Shown in pieces: positions 29,677 to 39,850 of a DNA stretch of 64,000 bases; position 1 is the stretch's first letter; each line of letters begins with the position of its first letter. Made by a program: the position numbers and the translations under genes. The stretch covers positions 155,117 to 219,116 of the forward strand of contig NHBG02000020.1 of the NCBI GenBank assembly GCA_002167855.2, written 5' to 3'. The notes beneath the pieces were generated by a model. The model made no database searches and had not been told where the DNA came from. It saw only the letters and a program-made list of their open reading frames with translations. This DNA comes from Gammaproteobacteria bacterium TMED1. Lineage in GTDB: Bacteria > Pseudomonadota > Gammaproteobacteria > Pseudomonadales > Azotimanducaceae.

Positions 29677-31932
29677 ATGACACACGATCAAAGTTTTACA
29701 AATCAAAAATTCAAGTTGGTGGGTAGCCGCGTCAATCGTCCAGATGGCGTCGATAAGGTAACAGGAAGAGCAAAGTATGGAGCAGATGCCTCGGCTCCGG
29801 GACAACTGGTCGCGTTATTTTTGAGGTCTCCCCATGCACACGCAAAAATTAAGAAATTGGATACCTCAAAGGCAGAAAAGTTAGCAGGTGTTAAAGCAGT
29901 GATCACCAGTGCCGATCTCCCAGACCACACAGCCGGTGCACAGCTAGATGTCCTCGAGAACTGCATGGCCCGTGACCGAGTGCTTTACGATGGCCATGCA
30001 GTAGCAGCTGTAGCAGCGATCGATAAGGAAACTGCAAAGAAAGCTCTAAAACTTATTAAAGTAAGCTATGGAAAACTTCCACACGTAACGGATGTTGATG
30101 AAGCCATGAGGCCTGGTGCGCCTTTGGTAAGGGAGGATATATTTACTAGGGGTGTCGATCCAAAACCAACTGAACCTTCAAACGTATGCAAAGTATCAAC
30201 ATTTGGTCACGGTGATATTGAGGCAGGCTTTGATGAAGCTGACGTAATAATCGAAAAAAGTTTCAAAACGGAGCAAACACACCAGGGCTATATAGAACCT
30301 CATGCCTGTCTTGCCTCAGTAGGACCAGATGGTAACGGCGAACTATGGGTAACAACTCAGGGACATTACACCTACAGAACGGTATGTGCAGCGCTACTAG
30401 GGATGGATATGGCGAAACTCAAGGTTACATCGTCTGAGATCGGTGGTGGCTTTGGAGGCAAAACACACGTTTGGATCGAGCCAATTGCATTAGCATTATC
30501 ACGGAAAGCAAATCGTCCAGTAAAGGCGGTAATGACTCGAGACGAAGTTTTCAAGGCAAGCGGCCCTACATGCTCAACCTCTATGGATATAAAGATAGGC
30601 GCAAAGAAAGACGGCACCATTACGGCTGGTTCAGCCCATATCCGATATCAGGATGGCGCTTTTCGTGGCCAATGGGGACAACTTGGAGCTATGACTGCTT
30701 TTGCCTGCTACGATCTAAAGAACGTTCAGTCGGTTGGGTATGATGTCTTGGTCAATCGACCCAAAGTGGCAGCTTATCGAGCCCCATCGGCACCAATGGC
30801 AGCTTTCGGAGTGGAGAGCACGATGGATCTCGTGGCAGAAGCAATAGAAATGGATCCTGTCACCTTGCGGATTAAAAATGCAGCGAAAGAAGGCACACGA
30901 GCTTCCTATGGGCCAACTTATGGGCCCATCGGTATTGGCCCAACTCTAGAGGCAGCAAAGAATCATCCGCATATGAGAGCTAAACTGAAGAAAAATCAAG
31001 GTAGAGGTATGGCTTGTGGTTTTTGGTTCAACTTTGGCGGCCAAACCTGCACGGATATTAACATCAGCGCGGACGGTACGGTTAACCTAACGCTTGGAAC
31101 AGTTGATGTGGGCGGATCTCGAGCATCTATGTCGCTTATTTGTGCGGAGGAGCTTGGTATCCCTTACGATCAAGTAAAAGCAAACATCGCAGACACCTCC
31201 TCGCTGGGACACAACGATACTACAGAAGGTAGTCGTGGAACTTTCTCCTCAGGAATGGCGACGATTTTTGCGGCGCGGGAAGCAATTGAGGAGATGAAAG
31301 AACGGGCAGCTCAGACATGGGATATTCCTGTGGAAGAAGTCGAATGGGTAGAAGGTGAAGCTAGAGCCATAGGACAGAAGAATGATAACTTGCCCCCCCT
31401 TACTCTGAAAGATATAGCCGCCCGTGCAGCAGCAACAGGTGGGCCTATTGCTGGGCATAATGAAGTTGTTGCCGATGGAGCCGGAGTTTCTTTCGCCAGT
31501 CATATCTGTGATGTCGAGGTTGACCCTGAGACTGGTGGAACAAGGATAATTCGGTACACCGTGATTCAAGATGCCGGTAAGGCGATCAATCCAGATTATG
31601 TAGAAGGACAATTCCAGGGGGGGGCTGCCCAAGGCATCGGTTGGGCACTCAACGAGGAATATATATATGGTGATGATGGGAGACTACAAAATGCAGGTTT
31701 CCTTGACTATCGTATTCCAGTTTGTTCCGACCTACCGTTTATCGACACAGAGATACTGGAGATTCCTAACCCAAACCATCCTTATGGGATCCGAGGTGTT
31801 GGTGAAACTTCAATTGTGCCGCCATTAGCAGCGATAGGGAATGCAGTTTCTAACGCTGCGGGTGTTCGTATGACGCACGTTCCGATGTCTCCGCCACGTA
31901 TACTTAAGGCGATTGAGGAAGCCGAGGCATGA
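29677..31932 (+). CDS. xanthine dehydrogenase family molybdopterin-binding subunit (CoxL-like)
   Basis: GRAKYGADASAPGQLVALFLRSPHAHAKI; GGGFGGKTHVWIEPIALALSRKANRPVK; AYRAPSAPMAAFGVES; GVGETSIVPP. Confidence 0.96.
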   Translation: MTHDQSFTNQKFKLVGSRVNRPDGVDKVTGRAKYGADASAPGQLVALFLRSPHAHAKIKKLDTSKAEKLAGVKAVITSADLPDHTAGAQLDVLENCMARDRVLYDGHAVAAVAAIDKETAKKALKLIKVSYGKLPHVTDVDEAMRPGAPLVREDIFTRGVDPKPTEPSNVCKVSTFGHGDIEAGFDEADVIIEKSFKTEQTHQGYIEPHACLASVGPDGNGELWVTTQGHYTYRTVCAALLGMDMAKLKVTSSEIGGGFGGKTHVWIEPIALALSRKANRPVKAVMTRDEVFKASGPTCSTSMDIKIGAKKDGTITAGSAHIRYQDGAFRGQWGQLGAMTAFACYDLKNVQSVGYDVLVNRPKVAAYRAPSAPMAAFGVESTMDLVAEAIEMDPVTLRIKNAAKEGTRASYGPTYGPIGIGPTLEAAKNHPHMRAKLKKNQGRGMACGFWFNFGGQTCTDINISADGTVNLTLGTVDVGGSRASMSLICAEELGIPYDQVKANIADTSSLGHNDTTEGSRGTFSSGMATIFAAREAIEEMKERAAQTWDIPVEEVEWVEGEARAIGQKNDNLPPLTLKDIAARAAATGGPIAGHNEVVADGAGVSFASHICDVEVDPETGGTRIIRYTVIQDAGKAINPDYVEGQFQGGAAQGIGWALNEEYIYGDDGRLQNAGFLDYRIPVCSDLPFIDTEILEIPNPNHPYGIRGVGETSIVPPLAAIGNAVSNAAGVRMTHVPMSPPRILKAIEEAEA

Positions 31933-31950
31933 CAATAGGTTGGCCAGCCC

Positions 31951-31979
31951 ATCTTAGAAGTCTTCCCGATTTCTAAGAT
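31951..31979. repeat. 9-bp inverted repeat (ATCTTAGAA/TTCTAAGAT, 11-nt loop)
   Basis: Direct reading of perfect arms between the CoxL-like gene and the MoaD-like gene. Confidence 0.65.
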
Positions 31980-32026
31980 CGGCTTAGCATCCGATTAACC
32001 ATAGCTGGAGCTATTAAAAGATAACG

Positions 32027-32269
32027 ATGCAAGTCAACCTAACAGGCTCATTGCGATCCTCCGCTAACGGGGAAGCAGTAGTCGAGATCAGCGCTAGCAC
32101 AATTCGTGAATTGCTTAGTAAGCTTCTAGAAACCTACCCCGGAATGGAAGAACATATGGAACTTGGGATTGCTGTGTCAATTGACGGGGAGATATACCGG
32201 GATAGCCCCTCGAAAAAGCTGCCTGCAGGATCAGAAATCTTTCTTCTCCCGCGCCTTCAAGGAGGCTGA
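32027..32269 (+). CDS. MoaD/ThiS-family ubiquitin-like sulfur-carrier protein
   Basis: 80 aa, beta-grasp pattern with C-terminal EIFLLPRLQGG ending in GG. Confidence 0.88.
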   Translation: MQVNLTGSLRSSANGEAVVEISASTIRELLSKLLETYPGMEEHMELGIAVSIDGEIYRDSPSKKLPAGSEIFLLPRLQGG

Positions 32270-32280
32270 TGGGGCTTTTT

Positions 32281-32299
32281 CGCCTTTCAAGCAAAGGCG
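32281..32299. repeat. 7-bp stem hairpin (CGCCTTT-caagc-AAAGGCG), possible terminator or attenuator
   Basis: Direct reading, 11 nt after the MoaD-like stop codon. Confidence 0.55.
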
Positions 32300-32347
32300 T
32301 GATTTAATCATGGAAATGTTACCCGCTCAATAGTAGGAGGAGTGATA

Positions 32348-33397
32348 GTGAAAAAAAAGGTAGTTGCTCAGTTCCCACGCCAAGCCAATCCGGAAGAACT
32401 TCGATTACGGTATGCGGCCGAACTAGAGGCGCTGGATGCTATTGCAGACATTGTAGAAGTCGACAGTAGCTCTGAAGAGTCCTTTATCGAAGGGGCTCGT
32501 GATGCCGATGCCCTACTGACATCTTGGGGACTTCGAATTTCCAGAAAGATTATCGAATCACTAGACCAATGCGTAATTATTGGGGTTGGTAGCGTTGGAG
32601 TTGACATGGTAGATGTTGATGCTGCTACTGAGCATGGTATTGTCGTTACTAATACGCCTGATATCTTTATCGAGGAGGTCGCCGACCACGCAATGGCTCT
32701 CCTTCTCGGTTCTTATCGGCAACTAAAAATTCAGGAAGGCTTTATTCAGGAAGGAAAGTGGTATTCAGGTCGACCAAGCTTGACTCCCACTCCTCGACTC
32801 ATAGGCCAAACGCTAGGTCTTCTTGCTTATGGAAACGTCGCAAAAGCGACCGCCCGTCGAGCTAAATCATTTGGATTAAACATCATCGCTCATGACCCTT
32901 ACGTTTCAGAAACCAAGATGACGAATGATGGGGTTGAGCCGGTGACCTTTTCAGAACTCCTGGCCCGCTCTGACTACTTATCTCTCCACTGCCTCCTGAA
33001 TGACGAAACTCGCCACATAATGAGTGCTAAAGCATTCAGCCAAATGAAAGATACTGCCTATCTTATCAACACCTGTAGGGGGGGTGTTGTAGATGAAGAA
33101 GCTCTAATCTCGGCCCTACTTAATGGTGAGATTGCTGGAGCTGGCCTCGATGTCTTAGAACAAGAACCAATTGATATGGCAAATCCACTACTAGCGATGG
33201 ATAACGTAATGCTCACCCCACACGTGGCCTCTGCGACAAGCCGAATGCGTCCCGCCACGAGATATCGAGCTGCAAGAGAAATTTCGCTTGCCTTACGGGG
33301 GAAGTGGCCGATGAGCCCAGTAAATCCAACTGTAATGCCAAGAGTGCAATTAGAGCGGTGGCAGCCGTACCCAATGGATAGAGGTCCCAACCGATAA
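32348..33397 (+). CDS. D-2-hydroxyacid dehydrogenase (CtBP/phosphoglycerate dehydrogenase-like)
   Basis: GVGSVGVDMVDVDAATEHGIVVTNTPDIFIEEVADHAMALLL; INTCRGGVVDEEALISAL; LTPHVASAT. Start codon uncertain (32342 also possible). Confidence 0.92.
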   Translation: MKKKVVAQFPRQANPEELRLRYAAELEALDAIADIVEVDSSSEESFIEGARDADALLTSWGLRISRKIIESLDQCVIIGVGSVGVDMVDVDAATEHGIVVTNTPDIFIEEVADHAMALLLGSYRQLKIQEGFIQEGKWYSGRPSLTPTPRLIGQTLGLLAYGNVAKATARRAKSFGLNIIAHDPYVSETKMTNDGVEPVTFSELLARSDYLSLHCLLNDETRHIMSAKAFSQMKDTAYLINTCRGGVVDEEALISALLNGEIAGAGLDVLEQEPIDMANPLLAMDNVMLTPHVASATSRMRPATRYRAAREISLALRGKWPMSPVNPTVMPRVQLERWQPYPMDRGPNR

Positions 33398-33428
33398 AGA
33401 GGGAGTAATGCATCCCAACGGATCCTGC

Positions 33429-34415
33429 TTAATCAATGCTTTTACCTAAAGCTCGAGCTTCTGCCTCATAGGGCGCATAAGAATTCTTCAAGACAGCAGA
33501 ATTTAATATACACTCTGCAACGAGATCTTTTCCGTCAAAGATAGATGTTCGCAGCCAATGCGACTCTACTCTTCTACTCTCAGAAACAGCAATGACCTCT
33601 CTTTCCAAACGATATGGTTGATTTACGAACAGCGGTCCTTTTATCAGTTTGATCTCTTGGTCCGCGAACAATCCCACTGCAGGACCCTTTACCGGTATTT
33701 CATTTCGACGAGAAGTATAATGAGTCAACACACTTATCATCTCTATGGGTATTATTGCTCGACCCCATGGAGAAGCATCGGCATCGCTGTACCAATCGCA
33801 ATTTTCAGTGATGGACTGAAGCTTTTGGTTTAAAGAAAACGGGTACATATCACCCATAACCTGATCAAACCCCATTACAACTGGATCTTCTTCTACAATC
33901 TTTTGCCCCACCTTAACATCGGCATGAATAATCAAGTTTTCAACTGGTCTAAGCTTCGCTAATCGAACGTCGAGTTCAGAATCTGGGTATTTAGGGCCGA
34001 TACTCGCTGTGCCTTCTAAGACCGGCGTCCCATCCCGCTTTTCTGCCCATATCTTACAAATTGCTTCACCCGGACAAACGAAAGCGCGAACTTCCTCACC
34101 TTCAACGACCATATTCTGATAGTGAGCACTTATGCAGCCTCGCTCAAACCAGACATTACCGAAAACCTCATATAGTAACGGTACAAACTGACTAAAATGA
34201 GTAGGCCCCTCAATTGGCGCACCACGAAGTCCCAGGTCCTTTGCCATGACATCATCGTGAACAGAAAGATGCCCCTCGTAAACTTGTTCCGCCAGCATTT
34301 GCCGAGGGTGCCGGAAAGCTCCACAAAGAAAAGACTTTTGAGTAAATGGGGTCATATCAATTTTTTCATCTCCACGAAGATCAGAAAAATACCATAGGCA
34401 ATGCTTCAGAGCCAT
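33429..34415 (-). CDS. hotdog-fold (MaoC-like) protein
   Basis: VHDDVMAKDLGLRGAPIEGPTHFSQFVPLLYEVFG resembles MaoC/FAS1-type dehydratase N-terminal domains; precise function unclear. Confidence 0.55.
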   Translation of the reverse strand: MALKHCLWYFSDLRGDEKIDMTPFTQKSFLCGAFRHPRQMLAEQVYEGHLSVHDDVMAKDLGLRGAPIEGPTHFSQFVPLLYEVFGNVWFERGCISAHYQNMVVEGEEVRAFVCPGEAICKIWAEKRDGTPVLEGTASIGPKYPDSELDVRLAKLRPVENLIIHADVKVGQKIVEEDPVVMGFDQVMGDMYPFSLNQKLQSITENCDWYSDADASPWGRAIIPIEMISVLTHYTSRRNEIPVKGPAVGLFADQEIKLIKGPLFVNQPYRLEREVIAVSESRRVESHWLRTSIFDGKDLVAECILNSAVLKNSYAPYEAEARALGKSID

Positions 34416-34560
34416 TAAATCTCCAAATTTAGTTAAATTTCCATGAAGTTTTAACTAGTTAGCACTCAGTAAATGCGTAATCATGATTTATGAACTATAA
34501 TTTTCCTTGGTGAACTCTAGCAGTAGTTATGTGGCAATAGGCTGCTCAATATTTAAATTT

Positions 34561-34581
34561 TATTTACCCTGGGGGTAAATA
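34561..34581. repeat. 9-bp perfect inverted repeat (TATTTACCC-tgg-GGGTAAATA) upstream of icd
   Basis: Direct reading; 49 nt upstream of the icd ATG at 34630. Confidence 0.7.
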
Positions 34582-34629
34582 AAAGCAAGCACGGTTGTCT
34601 GTAAGACACCCAAAGTAAAAAGGTTGGTT

Positions 34630-36852
34630 ATGACAGAAACTCCGAAAATCATCTATACGGAAACGGATGAAGCTCCAAGACTCGCTACATTTTCCTTTCT
34701 CCCCATTATAAAATTATTCAGTGATGCTGCAGGTGTGGAAGTTGAGACTCGAGATATCTCCCTGGCGGGACGCATCATTGCAGAATTTCCTGAGCTTTTA
34801 ACTGCGGATCAACGTATAAAAGACGACCTCGCAGAACTCGGGGAACTGTCCAAAAAACCAGAAGCGAATATAATAAAGCTACCCAACATAAGTGCATCAA
34901 ACCCACAGATGCATGAGAGCATCAGAGAACTTCAGAATAAGGGCTATAACCTGCCCAACTATCCCGAGGAACCCCAAACTAAATCCGAAAGAGAAATAAA
35001 AGCGCGATACGACAAGGTGAAAGGTAGCGCCGTAAATCCAGTACTCCGAGAGGGGAATTCGGATCGACGAGCCGCTCGTGCGGTTAAAAATTATGCCAAG
35101 AAACATCCCCACTCTATGGGAACATGGTCTGCGAACTCAAAATCGCATGTTGCTCATATGACCAATGGAGATTTCTACGAGAGTGAGAGATCAACCATTA
35201 TGGCACAAGATGATGTTTTGAAAATTGAGTTCGTCGGAGAGGAAAGTATTGTGCTGGCAAGTGACTTGCCTGTGGAAGTGGACGAAATTGTAGATGCTTC
35301 TTTTATGAGTAAAGAGGCCCTCTGTAAATTTCTCGCTGAAGAAATAGCCTCGACGGAAGATGGCGTCTTATTCTCTCTGCACTTGAAAGCTACAATGATG
35401 AAGGTTTCAGATCCAATCATGTTCGGTCATGCCGTGCGAACTTATTACAAATCGGCTTTCGAAAAAAACGCAGCTATTTTCGAAGAGCTCGGGGTCGACG
35501 CCAATAACGGGATCGGCGATGCTTATGAAAAAATCGAAGGTCTGAGTACAGAACAACAAAAACAAATTTATCAAGACCTAGATCAATGTCTAAGTGATGG
35601 ACCTGATCTTGCTATGGTTAACTCAGATAAAGGTATTACGAATCTGCATGTCCCAAGCGATATTATTATAGATGCATCTATGCCCGCGGCAATTCGCGAG
35701 TCGGGAAAAATGTGGGGGCCAGATGGAGAGCTTCACGACATGAAAGCTGTGATTCCAGATAGGTGTTATGCTCTTGTTTACGATGAGACCATTAAGCATT
35801 GCATAGTCAACGGAGCCTTTGATCCTACGACGATGGGCTCGACCTCAAATATTGGACTCATGGCGCAGAAAGCAGAAGAATATGGATCCCATGAAACCAC
35901 TTTTGAGGCGCCGAAAGATGGAATCATCCGAGTCGTTGACAGTTCCAACAAAACGCTTATTGAGCATTCCGTTCAAGAAGGCGATATTTGGAGAATGTGC
36001 AGAGTAAAAGACAATCCCATTAAAGATTGGGTCAAATTAGCAGTAAATCGGGCAAAAGTTACGGGTTCCCCTATTATCTTCTGGCTAGATGAAAACCGAA
36101 GCCACGATAAGATTTTAATCGATAAGGTTAAAAGGTACCTGCCAACTCATGATCTGACCGGTATTGAATATCAAATTATGGCGCCTGCCGCTGCCACTGC
36201 TTTCTCCTTGGAAAGAATGAGAAGATCAGAGGATACTATTTCGGTTACCGGTAACGTTCTTCGAGATTACTTAACAGACCTTTTTCCGATTCTAGAACTT
36301 GGAACGAGCGCAAAAATGTTATCTATCGTACCTTTAATTAATGGTGGTGGTCTTTTTGAAACTGGTGCTGGAGGGTCAGCTCCTAAACATGTTCAACAAT
36401 TCGAAACTGAGGGACATCTGCGTTGGGATTCGTTGGGCGAGTTCCTCGCACTAGGTGCTTCTCTGGAACATCTCTCTGAGTCATTCAATAACAAGCCTGC
36501 TAAGATTCTAGCGGACACGCTGAATGAGGCGATCGAGAAGTTTCTGGAGGAGAATAAATCTCCATCCAGAAGGGTGAATGAATTGGATAACAGAGGGAGT
36601 CACTACTACCTTGCTACTTACTGGGCAGAAGCTGTAGCGGCTCAGAATCAAGATCCAAGTCTCAAGGCGCGATTCGATAGCTTAGCAAACAAACTAATCA
36701 CCAATGAAGATAAAATTTTGGCCGAATTAATAGATGCTCAAGGAGCACCCGCAAATATTGGCGGGTATTATCGTCCCGATCCAGAACTGGCCGATGCGGC
36801 TCTGCGCCCTTCTAAATCACTGAATGAGATCATTGACTCTTTCAATAACTAA
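34630..36852 (+). CDS. icd: monomeric NADP-dependent isocitrate dehydrogenase
   Basis: [45 protein letters not shown]; 741 aa; [38 protein letters not shown]. Confidence 0.98.
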   Translation: MTETPKIIYTETDEAPRLATFSFLPIIKLFSDAAGVEVETRDISLAGRIIAEFPELLTADQRIKDDLAELGELSKKPEANIIKLPNISASNPQMHESIRELQNKGYNLPNYPEEPQTKSEREIKARYDKVKGSAVNPVLREGNSDRRAARAVKNYAKKHPHSMGTWSANSKSHVAHMTNGDFYESERSTIMAQDDVLKIEFVGEESIVLASDLPVEVDEIVDASFMSKEALCKFLAEEIASTEDGVLFSLHLKATMMKVSDPIMFGHAVRTYYKSAFEKNAAIFEELGVDANNGIGDAYEKIEGLSTEQQKQIYQDLDQCLSDGPDLAMVNSDKGITNLHVPSDIIIDASMPAAIRESGKMWGPDGELHDMKAVIPDRCYALVYDETIKHCIVNGAFDPTTMGSTSNIGLMAQKAEEYGSHETTFEAPKDGIIRVVDSSNKTLIEHSVQEGDIWRMCRVKDNPIKDWVKLAVNRAKVTGSPIIFWLDENRSHDKILIDKVKRYLPTHDLTGIEYQIMAPAAATAFSLERMRRSEDTISVTGNVLRDYLTDLFPILELGTSAKMLSIVPLINGGGLFETGAGGSAPKHVQQFETEGHLRWDSLGEFLALGASLEHLSESFNNKPAKILADTLNEAIEKFLEENKSPSRRVNELDNRGSHYYLATYWAEAVAAQNQDPSLKARFDSLANKLITNEDKILAELIDAQGAPANIGGYYRPDPELADAALRPSKSLNEIIDSFNN

Positions 36853-36958
36853 GCACCATGATAGAAGAGTGTTTTAAGAATTACTGGCTATCGTTGTTCA
36901 TGGTTTGTTATCCTTTTCTAGCGCTTAATCAAAAACATGCAAGTGAAGGGAGAAAGAA

Positions 36959-37732
36959 ATGGGAGGCACCGAGGCCACAAGGTATGAGATTAAAAATGGA
37001 GCAGCTTGGATAACGCTCGACCGCCCAGAAAATCGAAATGCACTGTCTGCTGTCCTTGTAACCGAGCTCTATGATCATTTAGTCAAATCTAACGAAAATG
37101 ATGAGGTGCGCTGCATCGTACTTACTGGAACAGATCCAGCTTTTTGCGCAGGGGCTGACCTAAAAAATCCACCAGGATCAGAAATCACAGGCGGAAGGAG
37201 CATACCCTATCCAGAGGTACTCAGCTATATCATCAATAGCGATAAACCAGTTATCGCCGCGGTGAACGGGGCGGCATTTGCAGGAGGGCTAGGACTAATC
37301 GGTGCAGCGGATATAGTCATCATTGCGGAAGAAACCATTTGCAGTTTTAGCGAAGTTAGAATTGGAGTGATCCCCGCAAATATTTCTGTCGTATGTCTTC
37401 CGAAACTCGGAATACACCACGGTATGAAATTAATGCTAACCGGGGAGCGGTTCACTGGTAGCCGAGCGGTGGAGGTAGGTCTGGCGCATCGAGCCGTGCC
37501 TCGCAATGCTCTTCACGCTGCAGTGCAAGAGGAAGTGGATATGATAAATCTCGGAGGCCCCAATGCAATAATCGAAACTAAGAAGTTAGTGCGTAGGAAG
37601 GCAAAAGCATCATTAGAAGAGGATTTTGAGGAGTGCGCAGAGTGGAGTTTAAGGATGTTCCAATCTATCGAGGGCGCGGAAGGCATGGCTGCTTTCCGGG
37701 AAAAGCGCAAAGCTTCTTGGGTTCAAGAGTAA
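36959..37732 (+). CDS. enoyl-CoA hydratase/isomerase family protein
   Basis: AAWITLDRPENRNALSAVLVTELYDHL; GTDPAFCAGADLK; KPVIAAVNGAAFAGGLGLIGAADIVI. Confidence 0.95.
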   Translation: MGGTEATRYEIKNGAAWITLDRPENRNALSAVLVTELYDHLVKSNENDEVRCIVLTGTDPAFCAGADLKNPPGSEITGGRSIPYPEVLSYIINSDKPVIAAVNGAAFAGGLGLIGAADIVIIAEETICSFSEVRIGVIPANISVVCLPKLGIHHGMKLMLTGERFTGSRAVEVGLAHRAVPRNALHAAVQEEVDMINLGGPNAIIETKKLVRRKAKASLEEDFEECAEWSLRMFQSIEGAEGMAAFREKRKASWVQE

Positions 37733-37760
37733 TCCCCCAACCATTTTTGAGGGCAGAGAT

Positions 37761-38249
37761 TTGCCTCGTTACAGTCGTATAGAAATTAGAAAACAAGCGC
37801 TCAACTTTTCCGTGGGGCACTTTACCATTTTCAGTGAAAAGGAACGTGAGAACCTTCACGGACACAACTTTCAGGTCGAATGCGAGATAACCGCGCCTGT
37901 GGGCGAAGACGGACTTGTATTCGATTACGGAATCATTAAGAAGATTTTAAGGGAACTATGCGATGAACTCGATGAGCACGTTATTCTACCCTCTAAATCT
38001 CCTCATCTTAGATTAGAAAAACAGGGGGAATATACTGCAGCGATCTTTCATAATGAACGACTGCTATTCCTTGAAAAGGATTTAATCATCCTACCGATCG
38101 CCAATACTACTGTGGAGGAGTTTTCGTATTACTTTTTAAATTTATTGACTGACCGCAGGGAATTAAGCAATAAAGGAATTATTGAGATTACGGTGAAGGT
38201 ATCATCAAGTCCAGGGCAGAGCGGTTGCGCCACATGGAAACTAGCATGA
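37761..38249 (+). CDS. 6-pyruvoyl-tetrahydropterin synthase family protein (PTPS/QueD-like), catalytic Cys replaced
   Basis: SVGHFTIFSEKERENLHGHNFQVECEI: zinc His motif HGH with ExxHGH instead of CxxxHGH. TTG start inferred. Confidence 0.85.
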   Translation: MPRYSRIEIRKQALNFSVGHFTIFSEKERENLHGHNFQVECEITAPVGEDGLVFDYGIIKKILRELCDELDEHVILPSKSPHLRLEKQGEYTAAIFHNERLLFLEKDLIILPIANTTVEEFSYYFLNLLTDRRELSNKGIIEITVKVSSSPGQSGCATWKLA

Positions 38250-38947
38250 GGACTCTCGTGATCACAGGCGCCAGCAAGGGTATTGGTTTAGCAACCGCAA
38301 GCCTATTCTGTGATGCCGGATACGACGTATTTAATTTTTCACGCACGAAATGTCCAGACTCAAGAGTAATTAGCTATGCCATTGACCTAGGTGATTCAGA
38401 AGCCGAAGAGCACATAAGAGAAAGTCTCGACGAGACAGTCGAAGAAGAAACTGAAGTCTGTCTCGTTCATAACGCGGCAGCAATGGTTGTAGATAATGCC
38501 CGAGAGGCTAATCCAGATGTACTTTCTAAGGTGTTAAGAATAAACGTAATCGCGCCAGTAATTTTCAATCAGCATCTGATTAAGAAAATGAAGCCGGGTT
38601 CTTCGATTATATATATTGGGTCAACGCTATCAGAAAAAGGGGTACCCAATTCTTTTAGCTATGTCACGAGCAAGCATGCAGTGCTAGGATTGACGAGATC
38701 AACCTGCCAAGATTTGGTGGGGATGGAGATCCATACATGTTGTGTTTGCCCAGGGTTCACCGATACGGAAATGCTTAGAGCCCACGTCTCTAATGATAAA
38801 GAAATTCTTTCCAGTTTATCTTCTCTGTCTACATTTGGACGCTTAATTGATCCCAAAGAAATCGCAGATACGGTTCTCTTTGCCGCCAAAAACCCAGTAT
38901 TAAACGGTGCAATAATGCACGCTAATCTTGGACAAATTGAGTCATAA
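38246..38947 (+). CDS. short-chain dehydrogenase/reductase (sepiapterin reductase/FolM-like context)
   Basis: MRTLVITGASKGIGLATASLF; LVHNAAAMV; SFSYVTSKHAVLG; ATGA overlap with the PTPS stop codon. Confidence 0.9.
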   Translation: MRTLVITGASKGIGLATASLFCDAGYDVFNFSRTKCPDSRVISYAIDLGDSEAEEHIRESLDETVEEETEVCLVHNAAAMVVDNAREANPDVLSKVLRINVIAPVIFNQHLIKKMKPGSSIIYIGSTLSEKGVPNSFSYVTSKHAVLGLTRSTCQDLVGMEIHTCCVCPGFTDTEMLRAHVSNDKEILSSLSSLSTFGRLIDPKEIADTVLFAAKNPVLNGAIMHANLGQIES

Positions 38948-38971
38948 ATAAGGCAGCAGGGGACAAATTTC

Positions 38972-39730
38972 TTGGAAATTACTGAAGAAATAAGAGAAAG
39001 AAGGGAAAGAGTGTTTCTCGTATTAGCCGGCCTTTTCTTGTGCGCTATGACAATGTTAAATATTTTGGGGATAACCCGATTTGTGCAACTTGGACCAATG
39101 AGTCTGGCAATAGGAGTACTACCTTATCCTTTAACTTTTCTATGCACGGACTTGATCAGTGAAATTTACGGTAGAGCTCGTGCGAATTTCTTAGTGACGG
39201 TAGGGTTATTTCTTAACGGTTTCATTATCGCAACACTGTGGATTGCAAATAAAGTACCCTCAGTAGCTGAACAGACTCAACCACCTTGGCAAGTAATTGA
39301 ATTGGCTGAAGCCATAGCGCTTCCCACTGGAGCAAGTGTAGAGGGCTCTGTGGAACTATTCACGCTTATTTATGCAACAACTTCGGGAGCAGTGCTCGCA
39401 TCAATGATGGCTTACCTAGCAGCACAATATTGCGATGTTTATATGTTTCACTTTTGGAAAAAGTTAACGAAAGGGAAACATCTTTGGCTAAGGAACAACG
39501 GCAGCACAATAGTTAGTCAAGGGGTCGATTCCTTTATGGTAATTACAGTCACTTTCGGAGCACAATTTTTAGCAGGCGCTATTAGTGCCAGCGCGATGCT
39601 TGTACTGATGGCCCACAACTACCTGTTCAAACTTTGCGTTGCTCTAGCAGACACGCCTTTGTTTTATATGGGTGTATATTATCTGAAGCGGTATCTCAAG
39701 ATAACAGATAGCGATTTGAACGCAACCTAG
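38972..39730 (+). CDS. yhhQ: YhhQ-family (queuosine precursor/VUT-type) transporter
   Basis: LFLCAMTMLNILGITRFVQLGPMSLAIGVLPYPLTFLCTDLISEIYGRARANFLV typical of the YhhQ family. Confidence 0.9.
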   Translation: MEITEEIRERRERVFLVLAGLFLCAMTMLNILGITRFVQLGPMSLAIGVLPYPLTFLCTDLISEIYGRARANFLVTVGLFLNGFIIATLWIANKVPSVAEQTQPPWQVIELAEAIALPTGASVEGSVELFTLIYATTSGAVLASMMAYLAAQYCDVYMFHFWKKLTKGKHLWLRNNGSTIVSQGVDSFMVITVTFGAQFLAGAISASAMLVLMAHNYLFKLCVALADTPLFYMGVYYLKRYLKITDSDLNAT

Positions 39731-39850
39731 CTCGTAGGCAATCAAAGGAAGTTGAAGCGGCAGTTAAACTTTTGGAATTAATATATCATGGCTTCCCTAA
39801 ATGGATAGTTAATAGTATGCTGTAATTATCGTTTTTTCTGAATTACTTTT

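Noticed and set aside
28308-31932. Calling the molybdenum hydroxylase a true aerobic CO dehydrogenase (coxMSL)
   Set aside because: The large subunit has AYRAPSAP rather than the form I AYxCSFR motif, so a CODH assignment is not supported.
37761-38249. Assigning queD because of the neighbouring yhhQ-like gene
   Set aside because: The catalytic Cys expected in QueD (CxxxHGH) is absent, so I left the gene symbol blank.
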